A stretch of DNA of 64,000 nt, taken from assembly GCA_016718155.1 (NCBI GenBank), contig JADKEH010000012.1, forward strand, positions 1-64,000. Direction: 5' to 3'. The number at the start of each line of letters is the position of its first letter. The stretch's first letter is position 1. Positions 1-8,113 of the stretch are shown piece by piece. The notes beneath the pieces are model-generated. The model made no database searches. It saw only the letters and a list, made by a program, of their open reading frames with translations, and had not been told where the DNA came from. Origin of the DNA: Candidatus Rhodoferax randersensis (lineage in GTDB: Bacteria; Pseudomonadota; Gammaproteobacteria; Burkholderiales; Burkholderiaceae_C). A program made the position numbers and the translations under genes.

Positions 1-193
1 GCACAGAGGGCGGCACGCCAGGGCTGTCACTGGGGCGCCCAGAGGGAGAACACCGAGTAAAAAAACAACACGCCAGAGGGGAAAACACGTTTTTTCCCTT
101 GGAAGCGCGCTATTTCTCCAGTAGCATCCGCCTTGCCAGTGAAGAAGCAGTTTTTCGCTGGTGATTAATCAACTTCTAGAAGGACAATTCATC

Positions 194-643
194 ATGGCAA
201 CTGCAAAAAAAGCTCCGGCAAAAAAGGCTGCACCTGCAAAGAAGGTAGCACCAGCCAAAAAGGCTGCACCTGCGAAGAAGGTAGCCGCCAAGAAGGCACC
301 GGCCAAGAAGGCCGCTCCAGCGAAGAAAGCTGCTCCGGCCAAGAAGGCTGCACCTGCGAAGAAAGTCGCCGCTAAAAAGGCCCCGGCCAAGAAGCGCACT
401 GTCAACGCAGCGTTCATGAAAGCCCTGACACCAAGCGCCGCATTGGCCGCGATCGTGGGTGCCAACCCACTGCCGCGTACCGAAGTGGTCAGCAAGCTGT
501 GGGCCTACATCAAGAAGAACAAGCTGCAAGACGCGGTCAACAAGCGCATGATCAACGCCGACGCCAAGCTGAAGGAAATCTTCGGCAAGATGCAAGTGTC
601 GATGTTTGAGATGGCTGGCTTGATTGGCAAGCACCTCAAGTAA
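194..643 (+). CDS. SWIB/MDM2-domain protein with histone H1-like Lys/Ala/Pro N-terminal tail
   Basis: The 149-residue protein has two parts. Residues 1 to about 72 are a low-complexity basic tail made of AKKAPAKKAAPAKK-type repeats, like bacterial histone H1-like proteins. Residues from about 73 to the end form a SWIB/MDM2-like fold (LTPSAALAAIVGANPLPRTE, then a helix with LWAYIKKNKLQD). The tail probably binds DNA without sequence specificity; the role of bacterial SWIB domains is not established. The ATG at 194 is preferred over the in-frame start 33 nt upstream because AGAAGGA lies just before it. A strong terminator follows, so the gene is probably transcribed alone. The tail is repetitive at DNA level and could vary in length between strains. 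Confidence 0.9.
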   Translation: MATAKKAPAKKAAPAKKVAPAKKAAPAKKVAAKKAPAKKAAPAKKAAPAKKAAPAKKVAAKKAPAKKRTVNAAFMKALTPSAALAAIVGANPLPRTEVVSKLWAYIKKNKLQDAVNKRMINADAKLKEIFGKMQVSMFEMAGLIGKHLK

Positions 644-664
644 TCAGCTCCGGCTGTTTACGCC

Positions 665-691
665 AAAGGCCGACGCAAGTCGGCCTTTTTT
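665..691 (+). terminator. Rho-independent terminator of the SWIB gene
   Basis: A perfect stem AAGGCCGAC / GTCGGCCTT closes a GCAA tetraloop and runs into a T tract, starting 22 nt after the stop codon. Confidence 0.9.
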
Positions 692-750
692 CGAACGGCG
701 CCGGGCACCACCGTATCGACTCGCAGAGTCGAGCTCCGTCAAGACCAACT

Positions 751-1786
751 TCAAGTCGACAAATATCCCTCCAACACCACTTGTGACCCCGCGAGGAACG
801 CTGGTCCCCACGGGCGGTGGTCGGGTCGGGGCCAGTCGTCAAGAATCCACTCCAGGGTGATGAACATTCGCGCGATGATGTAGATCTCGATCTGCCGCTC
901 GACGTCACCCGGCACATCGTGTGTGCTGGCGTAGCCTTCCAACAAGCTCGCCTGCAGGCGCGTATTGCCAACGGTGATCGTGGTTGTGGGCGAGCGGGAA
1001 ACGCAGGTATTGAAGCGTCGAAGCCAGGTCCAGCGCCAGGTGACCCCATCCGCAATCGCTGAAGTCGATCGCACCCGCACTGCCGCCAGCAAACACCAGG
1101 TTCCACTGGTGCAAGTCGCCGTGCACGAATCCGTAGTTTTTGCATGCCGTGGCAACCGCGCCAGATCGTCGATCAGGCGACGCGCGGCATCTTGCGTGAG
1201 CGCCGCAAGCCGTGGTGTCAGGCTCGCCTGTCGCTCGGGGGAACCCTGCGCCCACTGCGCCAAATCTGGCGTGTAGGCAAGCCTGGGCGTGACGATCGCG
1301 CCGGTGCGTGCCAAGGCAGCAGCGACGTGATGCAAGCGCCCCTGTCATGCGGCCAACCCGATGAAGGCGTTGCGGCGTCAGGCCACGGTCGTACATGTAG
1401 CCCCGCAACCAGGTCAGGGAGCACGGCGTACCTGGGCGCGGTGCCCCCGCAGATTGCCACTGTTGAATGAATGTCCCGTTCTCGTTGGGCAATGGGTTCG
1501 GCACATAGACACCATCGGCGGCGAGCGCACGCAGCCACGCCACTTCTGCCTCGATAGGTGCCAGGTCGCGCTTGTGCGCCGGGTAGATGCGCAGCGACAG
1601 ATCGTGCCCGAACCATCGCCCAGCACCTGGGGAAATACGGTAGACATCACAATCGTCACGCGCAACATGGCGCACGATGGGCCGCACCAGCCCATACGAC
1701 TGAAGTAGCGAGGGAAGGGACTGGCGCATCGAGCGTGAGTGTGCCATCGACGGGTCGGCAACAAAGCCCACAACATGTAGGGACAT
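751..1786 (-). pseudogene. APH-family phosphotransferase (aminoglycoside/choline kinase fold), broken by three frameshifts
   Basis: Joining two reading frames recovers one protein of about 345 residues of the APH kinase superfamily. The catalytic loop reads FVHGDLHQWN and the metal-binding segment AIDFSD, so the small-molecule kinase assignment is fair; the substrate is unknown. The frame changes near 1330 (after GRMTGAL), near 1145 (before ACKNYGFVHGD) and near 965 (before LQASLLEGYAS). The C-terminus is in the frame ending at 751. The start could be the ATG at 1786 or at 1747. As written the gene cannot give a full kinase. Either it is decaying or the sequence has indel errors. Confidence 0.75.
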
Positions 1787-1965
1787 GCAGCCCAAACCCA
1801 CCTTTGCCTGGGGCCGCGCCCACCGGGTTTATCCGTAGCAGAGCTGACGGTTGGTCACGTCATAATTGCGCACCGAGGCTGCTCAGATCGCATCGCCTTG
1901 CATCACTAGACCAAGCCGCCACAAGCAGCCTTCCCGAGTCACTTCAGCCGTTTACTGTTTCCACC

Positions 1966-2976
1966 TTGTTTCGCTTCATCCTGACCCGCCTGAGCTTGGT
2001 CATTCCCACTTTTTTGGGGATGACACTGGTGGCATTCTTCCTCATCCGGCTGGTTCCCGGCGACCCGATTGAAACCCTGGCTGGCGAGCGGGGCATCGAT
2101 GCCGCGCGCCACGCCACCTTGCTCAAAGAGTACGGGCTGGACCGCCCGATTCTGGTCCAGTACGGCATCTACATCGGTCGTGTGCTCCAGGGTGACCTCG
2201 GCAAATCCGTGATCACTCAGACGCCGGTGTTAACCGAGTTCGCCGCGCTGTTTCCCGCCACCATCGAGCTGGCAACCTGCGCCATTCTGTTTGCCCTGAT
2301 CATCGGCATCCCGGCGGGAATTCTGGCGGCGGTCAAACGCAACTCGATCCTCGATCATGGTGTGATGGGGGTCTCGCTGACCGGCTACTCGATGCCCATT
2401 TTCTGGTGGGGTCTGTTGTTGATTCTGCTGTTCTCGGTGCAGCTCGATTTGACGCCCGTATCGGGGCGCCTGGATGTCAAGTATTTCATCGAACCGGTCA
2501 CCGGCTTCCTGCTGATCGACTCTTGGCTGGCCAATGACAAGGGCGCCTTCTGGTCGACACTCAGCCACCTGATCCTGCCCACCATCGTGCTGGGCACCAA
2601 TCCGCTGGCGGTGATTGCGCGCATGACGCGCTCGGCCATGCTCGAAGTGCTGGGCGAAGACTACATTCGCACCGCACGTGCCAAGGGCCTGACCAACCTG
2701 CGGGTGGTCTCGCTACATGCCCTGCGCAACGCCTTGATTCCGGTGGTCACCGTGATTGGCCTGCAGGTGGGCGTGTTGTTCACCGGCGCCATCCTGACCG
2801 AGACCATCTTCTCCTGGCCGGGCGTGGGCAAGTGGCTGATCGAAGCCATCAGCCGGCGCGACTACCCGGTGCTGCAGGGCGGCATGCTGCTGCTGGGCAG
2901 CATGGTGATGGTGGTCAACCTGCTGGTTGACATCACCTACGGCATCATCAACCCACGTATCAGGCACCAACGGTGA
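1966..2976 (+). CDS. dppB: Dipeptide ABC transporter permease DppB
   Basis: One of two inner-membrane permeases of a dipeptide importer. The 336-residue protein has an N-terminal membrane helix, a periplasmic loop with IPTFLGMTLVAFFLIRLVPGDP, and the coupling (EAA) loop LEVLGEDYIRTARAKGLT that contacts the ATPases. Its end, GIINPRIRHQR, closely matches enterobacterial DppB. The TTG at 1966 is chosen because it gives the family N-terminus (MFRFILTRLSLVIPTF); upstream in-frame sequence is not protein-like. The stop overlaps the GTG of dppC by 4 nt, indicating coupled translation. The cluster order is B-C-D-F-A, with the binding protein last. Confidence 0.93.
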   Translation: MFRFILTRLSLVIPTFLGMTLVAFFLIRLVPGDPIETLAGERGIDAARHATLLKEYGLDRPILVQYGIYIGRVLQGDLGKSVITQTPVLTEFAALFPATIELATCAILFALIIGIPAGILAAVKRNSILDHGVMGVSLTGYSMPIFWWGLLLILLFSVQLDLTPVSGRLDVKYFIEPVTGFLLIDSWLANDKGAFWSTLSHLILPTIVLGTNPLAVIARMTRSAMLEVLGEDYIRTARAKGLTNLRVVSLHALRNALIPVVTVIGLQVGVLFTGAILTETIFSWPGVGKWLIEAISRRDYPVLQGGMLLLGSMVMVVNLLVDITYGIINPRIRHQR

Positions 2977-3878
2977 GCAGCACAAGCGTGACAACCGCCG
3001 TGCCGGAACAAACAGCACCCCCACACCCGCTGCGCGAGTTCTGGAGCTATTTCAGCGCCAACAAGGGTGCGGTGGCCGGCCTGGTCATCGTCGTGCTGGT
3101 GCTGCTGGTGGCGCTGTTCGCGCCCTTGCTGGCGCCGTATGCGCCGGACCTGACCAACAGCGCCGTGTTCCTCAAGCCACCCGCCTGGCAGCAAGGCGGC
3201 TCGTGGGCGTACCCGCTGGGCACCGACGCGATCGGCCGCGACATCCTGTCGCGCCTGATCCATGGGGCGCGCCTGTCCCTGGTCATCGGTATCGCCGTGG
3301 TGGCGGTATCGGTGCTGGTCGGTACCGTGCTGGGCCTCACCGCCGGTTACTTCCGCGGTGTCTACGAGATCGCCGTGATGCGGGCGATGGACATCATCCT
3401 GACGCTGCCCAGCCTGCTGCTGGCCATTGTCATCGTGGCGATCCTCGGGCCGGGCATGATGAACGCGATGCTGGCGGTTTCGATCGTGGTGTTGCCGCAT
3501 TACGTGCGCATCACCCGCGCGGCCGTGATCTCCGAGACCTCCAAAGACTACGTGACGGCCGCACGCATGAACGGCGCCGGGCACCTGCGCCTGATGTTCA
3601 ACGAGGTGCTGCCCAACTGCACCGCACCTCTGATCGTGCAGGCCTCGCTGGGCATCTCCACCGCGATTTTGGACGCCGCGGCACTGGGCTTTCTGGGCCT
3701 GGGCGCGCAACCGCCGTCGCCCGAATGGGGCACCATGCTGGCCGACGCACGCGAGTTTGTGCTGCGCGCCTGGTGGGTGGTGACCTTTCCGGGCCTGATG
3801 ATCCTGATCACCGTCTTGGCATTCAATCTGCTGGGCGACGGACTGCGTGATGCGTTCGACCCAAAATTGAAGCGCTGA
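2973..3878 (+). CDS. dppC: Dipeptide ABC transporter permease DppC
   Basis: Second membrane subunit of the dipeptide importer, 301 residues. It shows the OppC_N segment (LREFWSYFSANKGAVAGLVI), six predicted membrane helices, the LGTDAIGRDILSRLIHGARLS motif and the coupling loop ISETSKDYVTAARMNGAG. The C-terminus NLLGDGLRDAFDPKLKR is typical. Translation starts at GTG, overlapping the dppB stop (GTGA). A palindromic repeat fills the 219-nt gap to dppD, the only long gap in the operon. Confidence 0.93.
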   Translation: MSSTSVTTAVPEQTAPPHPLREFWSYFSANKGAVAGLVIVVLVLLVALFAPLLAPYAPDLTNSAVFLKPPAWQQGGSWAYPLGTDAIGRDILSRLIHGARLSLVIGIAVVAVSVLVGTVLGLTAGYFRGVYEIAVMRAMDIILTLPSLLLAIVIVAILGPGMMNAMLAVSIVVLPHYVRITRAAVISETSKDYVTAARMNGAGHLRLMFNEVLPNCTAPLIVQASLGISTAILDAAALGFLGLGAQPPSPEWGTMLADAREFVLRAWWVVTFPGLMILITVLAFNLLGDGLRDAFDPKLKR

Positions 3879-3917
3879 ACGATATGGAGCTTTGCGTGCA
3901 TCCCTGGCCTTTGACGC

Positions 3918-4045
3918 CGTCATCGCGAGCGAAGGGAACCTCGTCATTGCGAGCGCAGCGCGGCAATCCACCGTGCCGCGCCGCTGAAGAATCGTCATTG
4001 CGAGGAGCGTCTGCGACGTGGCAACGCGCTGCGCTCGCAATGACG
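3918..4045. repeat. CGTCATTGCGAG-type palindromic repeat between dppC and dppD
   Basis: Three direct copies of CGTCATYGCGAG lie at 3918, 3942 and 3993, and one inverted copy (CTCGCAATGACG) at 4034-4045. The last 53 nt (3993-4045) form a palindrome that could fold as a hairpin in the dpp mRNA. The same core recurs at 7787-7873 and 37206-37476. Core motifs of this kind occur in many proteobacterial genomes. No coding sequence is present here. Confidence 0.85.
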
Positions 4046-4097
4046 GGCCTGGATAGTCCTCGAATTTGCAACTTCTCGCGCCAAAGTTTTTCCCGCC

Positions 4098-5069
4098 ATG
4101 GCCTTACTTGAAATCGAAAACCTGTCGGTCGACTTCCCGTCGCAAAGCGGTGTGATGCACGCGGTCGACGGCGTCAGCCTGTCGGTCGAGGCCGGCGATG
4201 TGCTGGGCATCGTAGGCGAGTCGGGATCGGGCAAGAGTGTCACCATGATGGCGCTGATGGGCCTGGTGGCGTTTCCCGGTGTCGTCAAGGCCGACAAGCT
4301 GCGCTTTGATGGGCACGATCTGCTCAGCCTGTCGGAGCGTGAACGTCGGCGCCTGACCGGCAAAGACGTGGCCATGATTTTTCAGGACCCCACCACCAGC
4401 CTGAACCCCTGCTTCACGATTGGTTTTCAGGTGGCCGAAACGCTCAAGCTGCATCTGGGCATGGACCGCAAGGCCGCGCACCGCCGCTCCATCGAACTGC
4501 TGGAGCAGGTGGGTATTCCAGCACCCGAGAGCCGACTGAAGGCCTACCCGCACCAGATGTCGGGCGGCATGAACCAGCGCGTGATGATCGCCATGGCGAT
4601 TGCCTGCAACCCCAAGCTGCTGATTGCCGACGAGCCCACCACGGCCCTGGACGTGACCATTCAGGCGCAAATCCTGGACCTGCTGCGCAGCCTGCAGAAG
4701 GAACGCGGCATGGCGCTGGTGTTGATCACCCACAACATGGGTGTGGTGTCCGAGATGGCGCAGCGCGTGGCGGTGATGTATGCCGGCCAGATTATGGAAG
4801 AACGCAGCGCCACCGACTTGTTTGCCGCCCCCCAGCACCCCTACACCGAAGCGTTGATGGCCGCGTTGCCCGAGCGCAGCGATGGCCACAGCCGCCTGGC
4901 CACCATTCCCGGCATGGTGCCAGGCTTGTATGACCGCCCGAGTGGCTGCCTGTTTGCACCACGCTGCGGCTATGTTGCCGACGACTGTCGGGCTCAGCGT
5001 CCGGCGCTGAGAAACTGGCACGAGGGTATGGTGCGCTGCCACCACCCGCTTAGCGAGGTGCACGCATGA
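4098..5069 (+). CDS. dppD: Dipeptide ABC transporter ATP-binding protein DppD
   Basis: Cytoplasmic ATPase of the dipeptide importer, 323 residues. It has Walker A GESGSGKS (about residues 40-47), Q-loop MIFQDPTTSLNP, signature MSGGMNQRV, Walker B LLIADEPTTALD and H-loop LVLITHNMG. The C-terminal oligopeptide-type extension carries the conserved cysteines (CLFAPRCGY, ADDC, CHHP) seen in DppD/OppD and linked to an Fe-S cluster in some members. The signature reads SGGMNQR rather than SGGQRQR, as is common in DppD-type subunits. The last codons overlap dppF by 4 nt. Confidence 0.93.
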   Translation: MALLEIENLSVDFPSQSGVMHAVDGVSLSVEAGDVLGIVGESGSGKSVTMMALMGLVAFPGVVKADKLRFDGHDLLSLSERERRRLTGKDVAMIFQDPTTSLNPCFTIGFQVAETLKLHLGMDRKAAHRRSIELLEQVGIPAPESRLKAYPHQMSGGMNQRVMIAMAIACNPKLLIADEPTTALDVTIQAQILDLLRSLQKERGMALVLITHNMGVVSEMAQRVAVMYAGQIMEERSATDLFAAPQHPYTEALMAALPERSDGHSRLATIPGMVPGLYDRPSGCLFAPRCGYVADDCRAQRPALRNWHEGMVRCHHPLSEVHA

Positions 5070-6091
5070 ACGCCACCCTGCATCTTGTTCCCGCCACGGC
5101 CGAGCCGGTGGTGCAGGCGCGCAACCTGCGCCAGGTGTATGCCATTCGCCGTGGCCTGTTCCGCGCCCCCGACCAGTTGCAGGCGGTGGGCGGCGTGTCC
5201 TTCTCGGTGCTGCCCGGCAAGACGCTGGCGGTGGTGGGTGAGTCGGGCTGCGGCAAGTCCACACTGGCGCGCATGGTCTCGCTGATCGAACAGCCCACGG
5301 CAGGCGAACTCAAGCTCGGCGGCGTCGATGTGGTCACAGCCCAGCCGCAGCAACGTCAGGCACTGCGCCGCGCGGTGCAACTGGTGTTTCAGAACCCTTA
5401 CGGCTCGCTCAACCCGCGCAAAAAAATCGGCGCCATCCTGGAAGCACCGCTGGAGATCAACACCAGCCTGAGCGCCGACGAGCGCCAGGCCCAGGCGCGC
5501 GGCATGCTCGCCTTGGTGGGCCTGCGCCCCGAGCACTACGACCGCTACCCGCACATGTTCTCGGGCGGCCAACGCCAGCGCATTGCCATCGCGCGCGCGC
5601 TCATGCTCAAACCCTCGCTGGTAGTGGCCGATGAACCGGTCTCGGCACTCGATGTCTCCATTCAGGCGCAGGTACTCAACCTGCTGGCCGACTTGCAGCA
5701 AGAGCTTGGCCTGGCTTACCTGTTTATCTCGCACGACCTGGGCGTGGTGCGCCACATCGCCCATGACGTGCTGGTGATGTACCTGGGGCACACGGTCGAG
5801 CAGGGGGGCAAGAAGACCCTCTTCGCCCAGCCGCTGCACCCCTACACCCGCGCCTTGCTCGGCTCCACGCCCGGCTTGGCGGGCCAGGCGGCCGGGCTGT
5901 CGCGCATTGTGCTGACCGGCGAGCTGCCTTCACCGCTAAATCCCCCCAGCGGCTGCGTGTTTTCCACCCGCTGCCCCCATGCAGTTGAGCGCTGCCGCGT
6001 GGAACGACCGATACTGCGCCAATTGGCCGAACGGCAGGTGGCCTGCCACCTGGCCGAACAATTTATCCAACCCGCTGCGTCGCAGCACTAA
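5066..6091 (+). CDS. dppF: Dipeptide ABC transporter ATP-binding protein DppF
   Basis: Second ATPase of the importer, 341 residues, pairing with DppD. Visible motifs are Walker A GESGCGKS, Q-loop LVFQNPYGSLNPRKKIG, signature FSGGQRQRIAIARAL, Walker B LVVADEPVSALD and H-loop LFISHDLGVV, with the C-terminal CVFSTRCPHAVERC segment. The ATG overlaps the dppD stop (ATGA). dppA follows after 19 nt with a GAGGAG ribosome-binding site, so all five genes probably form one transcript. Confidence 0.93.
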   Translation: MNATLHLVPATAEPVVQARNLRQVYAIRRGLFRAPDQLQAVGGVSFSVLPGKTLAVVGESGCGKSTLARMVSLIEQPTAGELKLGGVDVVTAQPQQRQALRRAVQLVFQNPYGSLNPRKKIGAILEAPLEINTSLSADERQAQARGMLALVGLRPEHYDRYPHMFSGGQRQRIAIARALMLKPSLVVADEPVSALDVSIQAQVLNLLADLQQELGLAYLFISHDLGVVRHIAHDVLVMYLGHTVEQGGKKTLFAQPLHPYTRALLGSTPGLAGQAAGLSRIVLTGELPSPLNPPSGCVFSTRCPHAVERCRVERPILRQLAERQVACHLAEQFIQPAASQH

Positions 6092-6110
6092 CCCCTGAGG
6101 AGTCCATAAG

Positions 6111-7745
6111 ATGATTCAAACCAAATCGCGTACTGGCCGACAACGCCGCAGCAAACTCGCGCTGCTGTGCGCCGTGGCGCTGCCCGCCATGCTGGCCATG
6201 ACCCCGGTGGCCGCCAAGACCTTGGTGTTTTGCTCGGAAGGCAGCCCCGAGAACTTCTACCCCGGCATCAACACCACCGGCACCTCGTTCGACGCCAACA
6301 GCCAGCTCTACAGCCGCCTGGTCGACTTCGAGCGCGGCGGCACCACTGTGGTGCCGGGTCTGGCCGAACGCTGGACGGTGTCACCCGACGGCAAGGAATA
6401 CACCTTCTTTTTGCGCAAGGGCGTGAAGTGGCACAGCAACAAGAACTTCAAGCCAACGCGCGAGATGAACGCGGACGACATCATCTTCATGATCGAGCGC
6501 CAGTGGAAGGAGACGCACCCCTACTTCAAGGTCACCAGCCCCAACCACTCGTACTTCAACGACATGGGCATGGACAAACTGATCAAGTCGGTGGACAAGG
6601 TCGACCCCATGACCGTGAAGATCACGCTCAACTCGGCCAATGCGCCCTTCCTGTCGGGTTGGGCCATGGAGTACGCGGGGGTGCAATCCAAAGAGTATGC
6701 CGACGCCATGCTCAAGGCCGGCACGCCCGAGAAGATTGACCAGGAGCCGATCGGCACCGGCCCGTTCATGCTGGTCCAGTACCAAAAGGACGCGATCATT
6801 CGCTACAAGGCCTTCCCCGACTACTACGCCGGCAAGGCCAAGATCGATGACCTGGTGTTCTCGATCACGCCCGACGCGTCGGTACGCTGGGCCAAGCTGC
6901 AAAAGGGCGAATGCCATGTGATGCCCTACCCCAACCCGGCGGACCTGGACGCCATGCGCAAGGACGCCAAGGTCACGGTGCTGGAGCAGGCCGGCCTGAA
7001 CGTCGGATACCTGGCCTACAACACCACCAAGAAGCCGTTTGACGACGTACGTGTACGCAAGGCCATCAACATGGCCATCAACAAGCAGGCCATCATCGAC
7101 GCGGTTTACCTGTCCAGCGGCATCGCGGCCGTCAACCCGATCCCGCCGACCATGTGGTCGTACAAGAAGGACCTCAAGGACGACGCCTTCAACCCCGAGG
7201 CCGCGAAGAAGTTGCTGGCCGATGCTGGCTTTCCCAACGGCATGACCACCGACCTGTGGGCCATGCCCGTGCAGCGCCCTTACAACCCCAACGCCAAACG
7301 CATTGCCGAATTGATGCAGGCTGACCTGGCCAAGATCGGCGTCAAGGCCGAGATCAAGAGCTTCGAGTGGGGTGAGTACCGCAAGCGCATGCAGGCTGGC
7401 GAACACCAGATGGGCATGCTGGGCTGGACCGGTGACAACGGCGACCCAGACAACTTCCTGCACACGCTGCTGGGCTGCGACTCGGCGCAAGGGGTGAGCG
7501 GCAGCAACGTCGCCAAGTTCTGCTACAAGCCCTTTGATGACCTGGTGGTCAAGGCCAAGGCCGTCACCAACACCGCCGAACGCACCAAGCTGTATGAACA
7601 GGCCCAGGTGATCTTCAAGGAGCAAGCGCCCTGGTTCACCATTGCCCACGCAGTGCAGCTCAAGCCGGTGCGCAAGGAAGTGATCGACTTCAAACTCAGC
7701 CCCTTTGGCCGCCACAGCTTCTACGGCGTGGACATCAAGGAGTAA
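6111..7745 (+). CDS. dppA: Dipeptide-binding periplasmic protein DppA
   Basis: Periplasmic receptor that delivers dipeptides (and in some species haem or 5-aminolevulinate) to DppBCDF. The 544-residue precursor starts with a long basic signal peptide and a cleavage region near PVAAKTLVF. The mature start KTLVFCSEGSPENFYPGI and motifs such as SITPDASVRWAKLQKGEC, MPYPNPADL, NIPP-type IPPTMW and MLGWTGDNGDPDNF closely follow DppA of enterobacteria, so the assignment is firm. It is the last gene of the cluster, whereas in E. coli dppA is first; the receptor may therefore be made in lower relative amounts unless it has its own promoter. Confidence 0.95.
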   Translation: MIQTKSRTGRQRRSKLALLCAVALPAMLAMTPVAAKTLVFCSEGSPENFYPGINTTGTSFDANSQLYSRLVDFERGGTTVVPGLAERWTVSPDGKEYTFFLRKGVKWHSNKNFKPTREMNADDIIFMIERQWKETHPYFKVTSPNHSYFNDMGMDKLIKSVDKVDPMTVKITLNSANAPFLSGWAMEYAGVQSKEYADAMLKAGTPEKIDQEPIGTGPFMLVQYQKDAIIRYKAFPDYYAGKAKIDDLVFSITPDASVRWAKLQKGECHVMPYPNPADLDAMRKDAKVTVLEQAGLNVGYLAYNTTKKPFDDVRVRKAINMAINKQAIIDAVYLSSGIAAVNPIPPTMWSYKKDLKDDAFNPEAAKKLLADAGFPNGMTTDLWAMPVQRPYNPNAKRIAELMQADLAKIGVKAEIKSFEWGEYRKRMQAGEHQMGMLGWTGDNGDPDNFLHTLLGCDSAQGVSGSNVAKFCYKPFDDLVVKAKAVTNTAERTKLYEQAQVIFKEQAPWFTIAHAVQLKPVRKEVIDFKLSPFGRHSFYGVDIKE

Positions 7746-7786
7746 GCCCACCTATTGATCGTTTCATAACTCAAGTCGGAAGTCGC

Positions 7787-7873
7787 CGTCATTGCGAGGA
7801 GGCGCAGCCGACGCGGCAATCCATATTGGCGCACCAGCATGGATCGCCACGGCCTGTCGGCCTCGCGATGACG
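7787..7873. repeat. CGTCATTGCGAG-type palindromic repeat after dppA
   Basis: Starts with CGTCATTGCGAGG and ends with the inverted copy CCTCGCGATGACG. Inner inverted segments (GGCAATCCAT / ATGGATCGCC) make it a nested palindrome of about 87 nt. Same family as 3918-4045 and 37206-37476. Confidence 0.85.
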
Positions 7874-7913
7874 GGGTGAAGTCATCTCGGCTTGTGTCAT
7901 CATTTCTCAGCGA

Positions 7914-8015
7914 TCAATTGGGGTCAGAGCACATCGCAATGCGAGTGGCCCGACCCGCAAGTCCTGGTCAGTTGGGGTCAGAGCACATCGCTACGCGAGT
8001 GGTCTGACCCGCAAG
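7914..8015. repeat. Two tandem REP-like palindromes, GGTCAGA subfamily
   Basis: Two 48-nt units at 7914-7961 and 7968-8015. The second is better preserved: an outer stem GGTCAGA / TCTGACC encloses an inner hairpin CAC-A-TCGC-TAC-GCGA-GTG, and the unit ends in CCCGCAAG. The first copy has decayed in its right outer arm (CCCGACC). The units resemble REP sequences mobilised by RAYT-type transposases; no such transposase gene is present in the window. The rest of the 7746-8113 gap holds only the repeats and a terminator. Confidence 0.85.
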
Positions 8016-8041
8016 ATCTCAGAACTCGTTTCTCCAAGTTG

Positions 8042-8069
8042 GGGCCGTCATTGAACGGCCCTTTTTTTT
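8042..8069 (+). terminator. Rho-independent terminator
   Basis: Stem GGGCCGT / ACGGCCC with loop CATTGA is followed directly by eight T. It lies about 300 nt after dppA, beyond the repeats, and 45 nt before the hydrolase start, so it most likely ends the dpp transcript. Confidence 0.88.
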
Positions 8070-8113
8070 GCCGACAGCACTACACTGCAGCCCAGGAGGT
8101 CACGCTTGAAGCC

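Noticed and set aside
176..634. Long open frames opposite the SWIB gene
   Set aside because: They are mirror images of the Lys/Ala repeats and have no start signals or family features.
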